Source: Brachypterus glaber
Lineage: Eukaryota > Arthropoda > Insecta > Coleoptera > Kateretidae
Direction of reading: 5' to 3'
DNA length: 64,000 nt
NCBI GenBank assembly: GCA_958510825.1
Contig: OY294049.1
Location: 2,356,001 to 2,420,000 of the forward strand
The position numbers and the translations under genes are program-made. Positions 1 through 10,092 of the stretch are shown piece by piece. A model generated the notes under the pieces. That model had not been told where the DNA came from. It saw nothing but the letters and a program-made list of their open reading frames with translations, and made no database searches. Each line of letters starts with the position of its first letter. Position 1 is the first letter of the stretch.

Positions 1-676
1 TGTGGTCCAGGCAAGAATATATAAATGCCCCACTACCAAAGTTCAACGATTTTTACTTAGAGGGGTCCGAACAAAACCCGAAAATATCCGACGTTACTCA
101 TGCTTACTTTTAAGAATTAGATCTTATAGGCTATGTATATTAAAATAAAATTTTAAAATTATACGGATCATAACAAATATACAGTGTGCTCAAAAGTAGG
201 GGTCGTTTCCGGCTAAACCCGAAGTGAAAAAAAAATACGCCAGTTGATATAACTTATTGGTCGCATATAAATTTTATTATTTTAACTCCAGGAATAAAAA
301 AAGTTATAGGGGCGAGCCACCTTTGAAAAACACCCAGTATACAGTGTATATAAAATTAGGTTAATTTCATGTTTTGACTAATATTTTTGCATGGTTTTCT
401 GCGCTAATTTTAAACCAATCTGCTGTGATAATTAAAAGTAAGTTAACCAAATTCGTTCTATTTTTTTTTCACGAAATTACGGAAGAAAATAACACACGAA
501 ATTTAACAAATTAACAAAAATCACTAAAAAGTTAAGTATTCACTAATTTCTCGGTTTTCTTTTCCGCTTTTTTTTCGCTTAGCACTACTAGCTACTAACA
601 TTTAGCTTTTTTTTTGGTGTGGTGTAGTGTTTTTGCTCATACAGTAATGCAATGTCATATTATTGTATGAAATCAG
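1..676. other. Upstream AT-rich stretch, no gene seen
   Basis: I see no exon or clear inverted repeat here. The sequence just before 677 is acceptor-like (TATGAAATCAG), so the region is probably an intron or promoter of the Pro/Tyr-rich gene. Confidence 0.4.
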
Positions 677-694
677 GCACCTCAAGACAGTGGA

Positions 695-3600
695 ATGGAT
701 AATTTCATGGATACCGCACAAGAAATCCTCGCTGGAGCCATTAAAAGTGGCGTCGCTGAAAAATTACTAAGTGGTATATTTTCTGGAGATAAAGGTCAAC
801 AACCTGGTGGATTTCAACCTCAAAACGCGGTAAGAATTATAATGTTATATAGATATATTACTAGATGGCACACGCTACTGCAATATCCTAATGCAGAGTA
901 GTGAATTCAAGTTTAAATCTGTTCCAGTGTAAAAAATGAAGAGATTACCTGTTCTTATCCCCGTAAAGTAACCAAGCCAATATTAACAAACGTGGAGGAT
1001 GTACAGCAACTCACGTGCTTTTATTTGTTCAATGAGCAGTGCAACTTTAAATGTTTCTAGAATTTTACTGTGAAATATTCTGACAGGTTTCCTTGGAAAT
1101 AATTTAAAAAAAAAATCATGTTTCCTAGAAAATCTCTGAACATAAAATTGTGAGATAGCCTGTATTAACTATATATTTTTTAGCAATATGGTCAATACCC
1201 AGGTCCTCCACAACATCAGTATCAAAGTCAAAGTGGGCCACAAATACCTCAAGTTGGAGGAGAAGGCTCAATCGGAGGTTTGGGAAGTGTTGGATCCATT
1301 TTGGGAAATTTGGCTAGCTCATTTCTTAGCAGCCCAAAGGTTAGCATTTTCTTCTATTCTTTTTACTTAAAATCTATACAGGGCTATTTAGAAATAGAGT
1401 AACAAATCTTAAGGGGTGATTCTACATAGGCAAAAAGTTCCTTTAAACATGTCTAAAAATGCGTCGCGAAGCATCGTAAGGTAGCTAAGCCCATTTGAAA
1501 GTGGCTAAAAATTCGGTTTTTCTTTAATAAGTCAGGAAACCTTTGAGATATAGCAACAAGGTTTTGCGTGTGAACTTATTTTATCCCTTACCTTCCCGAG
1601 ACTAAATTAATGATAATTTTTCGATTTAATTATGTTTTTTATATTTGCTACGCCTAAAAAGAAGAAAAAAAGAATAAAAAATAAACCGAGTTTTTGTTTC
1701 CTTACAGTTTCAGGAGAGCTTTATTATACTGAATTAAATTTGCATATTTGTTTGCATACATAGAAAGTATATAAAAGTATTTTGGATTAATATTGCCTTA
1801 AAGAAAAAATAAAGAAGTCACAATTGTGACACCCTGGAGGGTAAGGGTTAATAAGGCCCATCTTCATATGTTATTTTTATGTACTTATTTTAACCAGGGG
1901 TGTGCGAAACGGGGAGCCTTATCAGTTTTTTGTCCCAAACTTTTTTCTGTGTTACCTTTTTGTAATTTTATTATTGGAACATGATTCCTCAGGTCAATAT
2001 ACATACTAAAGGTACTCTTGGTGTAATACTGTAGTATTACCCGTTTTCGAGAAAAATTAATTTGGTGAACATTCACGTTTTAAGGACGAAATGTTAAAAA
2101 CCTAAATTTTAATGAGTACATCAAAAACTATGCTCATACATGCAGGTCGAAAACCGGCTTTTAAAGCTACTATGGCCCTTTAAAAATGGTGCATTTTTAG
2201 AAGACTACAACTCCATTAGGATTGATTTTTGAAGTGCCTGTTTTTTTTCTTAGTTTTTGATGTACATTCACCCGGCATCATTGAAATTTAGATTTTCAAC
2301 ATTTTTCTATTAAATTTTTTGTCCTCGAGCTGTAAAATTTCACCTTCAAATGATTTTTTCTCGAAAACGGTTAATCCTACAGTATTACAACAAAAGTACC
2401 TTTTTTATGTATTTTAACCTGCGAAATCATGAGCTATATTTTCCTTTGTAGAATCAGCCCTTAATATTAATGACCCAATTTCTCAAAACCCTGTATTATC
2501 TTGGTCCTTTAATGTGGTTCCACACAGAAAATTTGAAATTTTGCAGGAATTATGTTTTTAACCAAAAATAAGTGGTAAATTTCTACTCCTGTAGAATATG
2601 TGTTATTTCAAACTCGTTACAGAAATAGTATATTATGTAACGAGTTTGGACTTTTTCAGGTGCTATCAAATCGGGCGATCGTGAAGGACAATGAAAATCC
2701 GAATTTCGCGAAATTATTCGCTCTTCGAAAATCTGCCTTAACAGCTGCATTGTGGCTCTGGCCGTATGGGCAGTTGCCTCATCTTTCTGCCACCATGTCT
2801 CTGGCATGTCCTCCACTGCACCGCGCATAAAATATTACAGCATTGGGTTGCCGTTCACTGTAACTGTATTACCATTTTCCTCGCAGAAGTAAGGCCCGAT
2901 TACCACTTGCCATGTTACTACGGACCAAACCGGAGCCTTGGGGGTGCAATTCACGTTGATGCACGATCCTAGCTGGAGCCATGCATGTTAAGAGCCGTCA
3001 TGGAAAATGTCGTAAAAAGAGCCCGTGCTTGCAACACGGAAAATGGACGTCATTTTAGCCTCGGTTTCCTGCAACCGAGTAGCCTGAGACTGAGCCGTTA
3101 GACATCTGCAATGCATTTTAAATTTCCCTGTTTTCGTGGCTGCTGCCGAGTCGTTACTACTAACTACCGGTCGCCATTCGTTTGGTCGCCGGTCGCTTGA
3201 CCGCTCCGGTAGCAGACGCACGACTATTTCGTCACGAATTTGACGGTGAAACAGGTGGTTTTGCGCTGTGACAAGTTTCTTTCACTGTTTCACTCAATTA
3301 GAATTGCTTAAAATCCCTCCACCTTTCACAGCCGAAATATCTCATCAACTTTTACCCTTTTTTCTTCATGATGTAATATTAATAAGAGGAGGAGATTTTC
3401 CTCTTCGCTTGATAATTCAGAAACATTAAAAGAACCGATATTCATACTGATTGAAAGGCATAAACTCGCAAACAAACAAACATCTGTTTATAAATTGGCC
3501 AGCTAATAGAATGTCGACTGTCGAGACCGAGGAAAACAGGTAGGGTCGTGACGACCTGGCCGCGGCTACCCGGTCGCAGTCGTCAGCGACTGCGACTTTT

Positions 3601-6600
3601 GGAGGAAACCAAAGCTTTAAAAGACATAATTTTTTATAGCCAAAAAAAATCATTTCCTGTATATTGTAAAAAAATAAATAAGAAAAATTGATAAGCAAAA
3701 AAGTTATTCAATTTTTAAATGGTAAAGCGACTTATGGGCCACCTTGTATATTACAAAATTTTTAACGACATTTTCTTAGGCATGGAAATAGGCTGTACTA
3801 AGCCTAAAGAACCTATTTCCATGCCGAACAAAATTTTGTTAAAAATGTCGCTTGGTTCCTTTTAGATCCATATCTATGTTCTACAGACCAAAGATAAAAA
3901 AAAAAACAAATTCAAAACGATTATACTGNNNNNNNNNNNNNNNNNNNNNNNNNNNNNNNNNNNNNNNNNNNNNNNNNNNNNNNNNNNNNNNNNNNNNNNN
4001 NNNNNNNNNNNNNNNNNNNNNNNNNNNNNNNNNNNNNNNNNNNNNNNNNNNNNNNNNNNNNNNNNNNNNNNNNNNNNNNNNNNNNNNNNNNNNNNNNNNN
4101 NNNNNNNNNNNNNNNNNNNNNNNNNNNNACCCGGTATACTCCAGAGGTCAGGTAGTTTTACCTAGATATAATTCAGTTTTGATTTTAGGTTTATTTTGTA
4201 CGGTTTAGGGCCGCGAAATACAATTTTGCGACCTTGAACTTAATTTTTTTGACGTATTTTTGACAAAAAACTGATTTTTCAAAATATCTCGGTGCATCCT
4301 AGGACAAAAAAAGTTGTATATGAAAATAAAGAGGACAAAATTTCCAACATTTTTTGTCGTGTGTATTTTTTTGTACGACTTACTCACAGCACCGCCTTAA
4401 ACGTTACACTATAGGTTTTTAGATTTTTATTTTCTTTTTCTGAAAACCCAAAATTTTAGGTTTTAGGCATGCCTCTTGAAAATTAAAAAAATATATATCT
4501 AGCGCTTTTATTTAAATTTTTGTAAAATTACAAATTTTTAAACAATTCACCCATTTGTGTCCCAATACTCAAGATTTAGTAAACCGATTTTTGCTTGAAA
4601 TTCACCATTGTATGAAAAGCATGAAAAAACCTTTAAATTAACAAGTAACATGTCCTATTTTCTTGGATCATTAACAGTGCCGGCCAACGAACTAATAACT
4701 CTTCTCTCTAGAATAGGCATTTCATTTGTAAAAACTGACAAAAACGTAGCCAACATATACATTTATCTGTCTTACTCGCTCAGCTTTGTTCTAACAGAGA
4801 TAACAATAACAGTTACTGGTAACTGTTATTGTTTAGGCCTGAATATACCTACTATTTGTTTACAAACAAACCGAGATATTGGCGATACTTTATATTAACG
4901 GTATGCGTATTCTAGAGAGAAGAGTTATTAGTTCGTTGGTGCCGGCACAGATTTTACGAATTTTTACGTTTTTAACGTATAAATTTGAAAAATCTTAGGG
5001 CTTATTTCCGGATATTTTTGAATGTAGAATCACCTAAATTTTGGAATGCCAGTTACTGATAACCCTTTATATGTTATAATATGTGTCATAATATTATTAT
5101 GACACATATTTCGCCTTTTGCAGCCCACATTTTGATCCAAAAGTTCTTATTGATAAAGATATCGATATTTAGTTAAAGAGTTGCTTGAGTGGCTAACGTC
5201 GCATATAACTGACAGTTGTTTTACGATTGATATGCCGGTTGCCTACACTGTGCGCGCGAAAAAAATCTTTCTGCTTGCTGTCATGCTAACGAGCAGAAAA
5301 GTAAAACACTAAGAAATAGGTTACATATTTTGAAGTCTGAACACTTTTTGTTTTTGTAAAAATGTTAACTTTTTTATTAGATGGTAGAAATTTTTTTTAT
5401 GTTTTTTTTTATTCAAAGGGATCCTTAAACGTATAATAATCCTCTGCTGTGAAGCTGCGGGGAGTATATATATAATAATTAACCTTGACTTTATTAAATA
5501 TACCTAGGTAGCTACCTATTTAGTATTTATATACATGTAGGTATTATGTATTATTACTGTTACTCAATTGTTAAATCGTCAATATAAAAATAAAAATATA
5601 TGAGCATGTAAAAACGTTTTTCTATTTCCCAACAATTTATTGATCTTTTAAGTCAATATACTTTTTTATTTATACATTTGTGATAAAAATAAAATGTATA
5701 CAAATTTTTATATCGCCTAGGTATATAAACATGCATACTATGTTTATAAATAAATGAATAACGTCATGGCCAATGACAGTATATTTTCAGTTTAAGATAA
5801 TAAAGATAAGTGTGTTTATTCGTTGTTTTTTCGCTTCTTTAATAAAGCAAAACGCGTAATAATTATGTTTTTTGAAACAAAGTTATAAAAATCAAAGCTT
5901 TCTTGTTGCATGATAAATCGTGCATATAATACATAAATTAACCTAATTTTGTGTTTACTTTTTTGTGTACATTGCACATGAATTTATATATTCTTAAGAA
6001 TACCCATGTGTATAACAATGGGAGCTTTTTGTAGTAAACTGTGCTATGATCCTGTAAGTTTTTTTTTGTTATTGAAACAAAATATGTAAAATTCTAGTAA
6101 TAGTCCAGTCAAATAATAAATGTATATTGCAATAAATGTACACGGGCTGATATTTTAAAGGGTAGTAGTGGATGGTTACAGAACACTCCTGTTAGTTTTT
6201 CACCGGTTGATTTGCCTAAGGTGTGTCCGCTATCTTGAATTTTAGGGGTGGGTTGCTTAATATGCATCTTACGACAAAAATGCTAATAACCAATTTTGTT
6301 AAGGAGGAAATTTCCAACTATTTTTGTTTCGATAATTTTTTTAACGGATTAAGGGCCACTTGCACCAACTTTTGGTACGGGATTATCTCAGCCAAACCGA
6401 GTTTAAGTTAAAAATGTTGCGTTCTGATTGGTCGGCCGTCCATTTAATCCAAGTTTAAAGTTAAATCATCATTGGTGCAAGTGGCCCTAATAACAATCGA
6501 GTTAATTTAGCGGAACAGGAATTATTGAAAACTCACTTTGTGACAAGTCTTTGAAATTTGGTATAGTCTTAGGTACGTTCATAAGGATTTAGGAAACCAC

Positions 6601-7420
6601 CGCAAGCAACTTGTGTGCGACCTCTAGTGGCCTGTTTGCAAAAACGCATTGTTTTTGTTTTTGGTCTTTAGCTAGTCGCCCAACAAAAAATGAGCAAAAT
6701 ATTTGTTCGTTATTAAATTTTCTACAATTTATGTCAATAACTTTTTTTTGTTTAAACAATCAGAAAAAAAAGTTACAGATCGTTAAAGTTGATGAAATAT
6801 GCATCATATTCAAAAAATGATTTAATTTGCAGTTGTTTTCGAAAAACCGAAAAATGTCTTACCAAAGTGTTAAATCAGTTCTTATAAGAACTATAGTTTC
6901 TTTGTTTTAGGCTGGCTCACATCACAATAACAGTTATCCTCCCCCAAGATATATACCGCCAGCCCCTAATCTCACTTCCCCTTCAGGTTACTACGGTCAA
7001 CCTAATCCGAATCCTGGTCCTCCACCACCGGGTATGGTTGTACCCCCTCCCTATCCTCAAGTACCCCAAAATAGTGGACCACCTTTAGGGGGCAATTATA
7101 ATTATACATCTGGGCATCCGGCACAATACCCACCTGGTGCCGGCTACCCTTATGGCAATCCAGGATATCCACAAACATATCCTCATCCTGGATATTCCCA
7201 AAATCAATTTAATCCCGGAGCATATCCTGTTAACGCCATTCCATATCCCGGAAGGCAAGATTCTAAAATGAAGACTGCGCTAAAATATGGACTACCTATA
7301 GTAGGAGCTGGAGTTGGAGCTTATGTTTTATCAAATGCTCTGGAGGGAGCTATTCATCCATTTAGCAGGTCATCATCGTGTAGTAGTCATTCTGGTTGGA
7401 GTGGCAGCGATTCTGATTAG
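695..7420 (+). CDS. Gln/Pro/Gly/Tyr-rich protein with C-terminal hydrophobic segment, three coding exons
   Basis: Coding exons 695-829, 1184-1339 and 6911-7420 join in phase 0 with GT-AG borders (GTAAGA, GTTAGC donors) to give about 266 aa. The ATG at 695 has G at -3 and +4; the exon itself probably begins at 677 after an AG acceptor, so a 5' UTR exon lies outside the window or upstream. Residues 1-45 contain a small helical segment (AQEILAGAIKSGVAEKLL). Residues 46-97 are Gln/Gly-rich. Residues 98-215 are low-complexity with repeated YP, GYP and PPP motifs. Residues 224-241 are hydrophobic and glycine-spaced (GLPIVGAGVGAYVLSNAL). The C-terminus is Ser-rich and acidic (SGSDSD). I do not recognise the family. 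The composition recalls prion-like or annexin-VII-type N-terminal tails, but no annexin repeat follows. Intron 2 (5.6 kb) contains transposon debris and the assembly gap. Confidence 0.72.
1377..2495. mobile_element. Foldback element with TACAGGG termini, copy 1
   Basis: Inverted ends TACAGGGCTATTTAGAAAT and its mirror ending CCCTGTA flank long arms that contain GTGATTCTACA / TGTAGAATCA. The flanking TA suggests a TA target. The interior resembles the element at 37512-38469 (shared GATATAGCAACAAGG and a CAAACTTTTTTCTGT block). It lies in intron 2 of the Pro/Tyr-rich gene. Confidence 0.65.
2640..2990 (-). pseudogene. Degraded mariner/Tc1-superfamily (DDE) transposase fragment
   Basis: The minus strand reads IGPYFCEENGNTVTVNGNP, then after a stop WWQKDEATAHTARATMQLL, ISRNSDFHCPSRSPDL. 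These match the order of blocks in insect mariner-like transposases (IGPYFFE..G.TVTVN; WxQxDGATAHTA; PxRSPDLTP). There are in-frame stops, and only the middle part of a transposase remains. It is not functional. Confidence 0.72.
3753..3850. repeat. Short hairpin element
   Basis: Arms such as GCATGGAAATAGG and CCTATTTCCATGC, with outer AAATTTTTAACGACATTTT and its complement, form a foldback of about 98 bp. Confidence 0.6.
3929..4128. other. Assembly gap of 200 N
   Basis: This run of exactly 200 N is probably a scaffold gap of nominal size, so distances across intron 2 of the first gene are uncertain. Confidence 0.99.
4677..4948. mobile_element. MITE-like element, arms of about 40 bp
   Basis: GTGCCGGCCAACGAACTAAT at the left is mirrored by ATTAGTTCGTTGGTGCCGGC at the right. 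The interior holds a second palindrome (AACAGTTACTGGTAACTGTT). There is no coding capacity; an open frame of 96 codons over it is not gene-like. Confidence 0.7.
5079..5110. repeat. Perfect small hairpin
   Basis: AATATGTGTCATAAT is followed by its inverse ATTATGACACATATT. It is the only structure noted in 4949-5235. Confidence 0.6.
5236..5395. repeat. Dispersed repeat R1, copy 1
   Basis: Shares GCCTACACT, the GCTTGCTGT block, CGAGCAGAAAAGTAAAA and TAAGAAATAGGTTA, in order, with 30978-31131 in DCAF5 intron 6. It is non-coding. The next 700 bp (5396-6100) are AT-rich with nothing recognised. Confidence 0.6.
6101..6351. mobile_element. Element A arm, solo copy
   Basis: It matches the left arm of the foldback element at 20565-21360, beginning TAGTCCAGTCAAATAATAAA and including GTACACGGGCTGATATTTTA. 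It is interrupted by the 137-bp MITE at 6352-6488. Confidence 0.7.
6352..6488. mobile_element. MITE B, 137 bp, copy 1
   Basis: The termini AGGGCCACTTGCACCAACTT and its mirror (TTGGTGCAAGTGGCCCT) bound a 137-bp element that also carries CTGATTGGTCGGCCGTC. A second copy of identical length is at 56261-56397. The flanking TTA/TAA fits a TA-rich target site. It is nested in an element A arm. Confidence 0.8.
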
Positions 7421-7520
7421 AGCATATAGAATGGGTACATTCTTTATATCCCTTTGACGGACACTATCCTAGCAGAAATTTAACGTTAGATAAACGTTTT
7501 CCCTAAAGCGTTTTTAATGT

Positions 7521-8310
7521 ATAAACTAGATGTAACGTTGCAAGCACTCTATCAAAACATCGGCACTATTGGGAAAACTAATAACATGCTATTAGAACAG
7601 GGTAGCATAACATAATTACAATTTTACTACTACTCCTCACTGCACAAACTAACTTGTATAATATTTATATTCAACTTTAGCTTTTCTTGTACACTTAATA
7701 TATAATTAAAATTAATAATAAAAATATGTTTTTACTTGGATGCAAGTTGAACTTATTAATTACAATTTTTGATTGAATTTAAAAACCAATGGAAGCTTAA
7801 AATTTGTACACTAGAGCCATCTAGTTTGCAAATTTCAAACTAGGTGAGTTGTTTGATTTTAAATTCTGTATCTTTAAAACATTATATTCTAGCAAAAACT
7901 GTATATAACATTAAAAAGAGCTTTTATTTAAAATATAATTTTTTGAAATCGGGTTATAAATATGTGAGATATGCTTAAAAAACCTTTTACTGCTTTAAAC
8001 GCCAATATCTCGAAAACTATGCGTTTTAGGAAAACGGTGTTTATAAGATTTTTTGACCAATTTAAAATTATCTTTTATATAAGTGCTAAATTAACCAAAT
8101 ACAATAATAATTGCCCTTATTATAAACAAAAAACGCTAAAAATAGGAGTTTTACCCTACTTTTACCCCCTTACCCCCAATCGTTTACCCCCAAAATCTAA
8201 TCAGCTCTTCGGAATACGATAAGAAACAATATGCAAAAACCGCAAGTCGATATCTCATGTAGAAATGGAGTTAGAGAGTTTACACCCAGACAGACAGACA
8301 GACGGACGCA
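7521..8310. repeat. Dispersed repeat R2, copy 1, overlaps the 3' UTR of gene 1
   Basis: Blocks 7521-7574 and 7804-8310 are found joined together at 46936-47479. The 229 bp between them, which include the poly(A) signal, are absent there. The repeat ends in an ACAGACAGACGGACGC microsatellite, as many insect repeats do. The open frame at 7971-8222 is part of the repeat. Confidence 0.65.
7717..7722 (+). promoter_or_regulatory. Poly(A) signal of the Pro/Tyr-rich gene
   Basis: An AATAAA hexamer lies about 300 nt after the TAG stop at 7420 in AT-rich sequence. It is the first good signal downstream, so a 3' UTR of roughly 320 nt is likely. Part of that UTR (about 7521-7574) is shared with a dispersed repeat at 46.9 kb. 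Confidence 0.5.
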
Positions 8311-8945
8311 AATATATTCTTATGATATCCCCAATAAAAATTTAGCATACACTGAAAAAAATATAAAAACTATTTAAAATCGATTTTCTTAAAAAGTGCT
8401 CTGAGGATTATTTTCGCCTGGTTTTACTTAGTAGGCTCTGTACTTCGAAAAATACTAAAAATTGAAATAACGATTTTTTTGCATACACTTCATACCTCGG
8501 TTCTCGCAACATTCGAGTGTTTTAACCAATAAAATCACAGACACTCCCTAGAAACTGGTTTGAAAGTCAGTATAAGCCGGTGGTTCCCTCTACTACTAGC
8601 CCACACAAGTCCTGGACTTAGGGGATGCTTAATTAAGTAAAATAGTACGTGTTAAACAAACAAACAAAAAAAACAAAACGCGCCCGCTACCGACTGCGCG
8701 ATTCTTTTGTTTACTTCCACTGCACCTTGGACTTGAATTTACTATAGTACCTATACGGAAAACTAACAAACAATAATTATTATAATAATTATAATTATAA
8801 TTAGCTAAATACAAAGTTTAAGGGTGTGGAGGCTGTAAGCCAGACTTCTAGGTCACTATGACACTTTTTGCCATTACGAATTACAAAAGCTCGTACAAAA
8901 GTAACGTGTTCAGTAAAAAAACTAACTTCAAAAGTAATGTAAAAA

Positions 8946-9303
8946 CGTGTGATACATCATTTTAAAGCCTTTAAAATTCTCTATATAACCGTACATTTTT
9001 AAATTTTTTAAACATGTTTTTTAAGGTTTTGATTTTTTAGTTTTTTGTGCTAAAAAAATAAATTTTTAAGTTTTTTTTTTGTTAATTTTTATTTATGTCA
9101 ACTAAAATTATTTGAAAAGTATAATTTACTTTTTTTCATTATGAAATTAGGCTTTTTAAAAAATTGTTTGGATTTTTTAGAGAAATTTTGACAAAAATAC
9201 CCATTTTCAACCCTATTTTAAACCCAAAAAAAAATGTTTAAAAAAATAAAAAATATACAGTTAAATGGAGAATTTTATAAGCTTTAAAATGATGTATTAC
9301 ACG
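8946..9303. mobile_element. Foldback element
   Basis: GTGATACATCATTTTAAAGC at the left is mirrored by GCTTTAAAATGATGTATTAC at the right, around a T- and A-rich interior. It lies between the first gene and DCAF5. The remainder of the intergenic region (8311-8945, 9304-9896) shows no gene. Confidence 0.65.
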
Positions 9304-9896
9304 ACCCACCTTTCCAATTAAAAAAAATGTCGCCCCATGCCCCCCTGCCCACATTTTAAGAGCTAAAAGTATCAAATATATGCTTAAAGATAATTTAAGT
9401 TGTCTTATTTAAGAGTTCTAAATTTGAAGTCGATATCTAAACTCGTTCAAAAGTTAAGAGGGGGGGGGGTGACTTTTGGACCGCTCTGTATGTATACTGG
9501 CAGTATACTGCCGCCTATGAAAAACCCATATCTCTATTTGTAGCATACCAGCGTTTTTAAAATATTACACCGAGTTGACGTGAAAACGTTGCTATGCGTC
9601 AAATGGAGGTACGGGGGTCTTTGATAGAACTCTGCCAGTTGGTCAGTAAAATTAGTTGGGAAAATGGGAGCGGTACAGTTGGGAAGTTCATAAAGGCGCA
9701 TACCTTTTTTTAGTTTTTTTAAGTGATTTTTTTGTAGGGGTAAAGCTTTTTTTCAGAGGTTTAGTTTTTTCTATAGGGTAAAAAGTTGGGAAATTCTCAA
9801 TATTTGTCGGAATTTTTTGACTTGCCCCTCAAAAAAAATCCTTCGCGTCACCCCTGCGTATTTTAAAATTCATACATGGAAGTTGTTTGAAAAAGC

Positions 9897-9990
9897 CTAC
9901 GACGCGGCGCAAGTATACGTCCGAATCCTCCCGTCCGCGGCCGAGGGACCTGCAGAGGTCCACGCTCGAGGAGCTCGGCTCCAACAGCTG
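9897..9990 (+). promoter_or_regulatory. CpG-rich patch just upstream of DCAF5
   Basis: This short GC- and CpG-rich stretch (GACGCGGCGC, CGTCCGCGGCCGAGG, GCTCGAGGAGCTCGG) stands out in AT-rich DNA and ends about 100 nt before the DCAF5 start codon. It does not continue the DCAF5 frame, because a TGA closes at about 10012-10014. It may be the 5' UTR or core promoter of DCAF5. No TATA or initiator element could be assigned with confidence. Confidence 0.4.
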
Positions 9991-10092
9991 ATTGTGACAT
10001 ATGTAGCATCTTGACGTTCAGTAAGTGAATCTATCGAAGATTTTTTGTCAACAAAGTGCAAGTTTGTGGGTGATTTTCCCCCATTTAAACCC

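Noticed and set aside
2988..3221. Minus-strand frame upstream of the transposase fragment, possibly its N-terminal part
   Set aside because: I could not match it to the helix-turn-helix or first Asp block of mariner-like transposases, so it was not included in the fragment.
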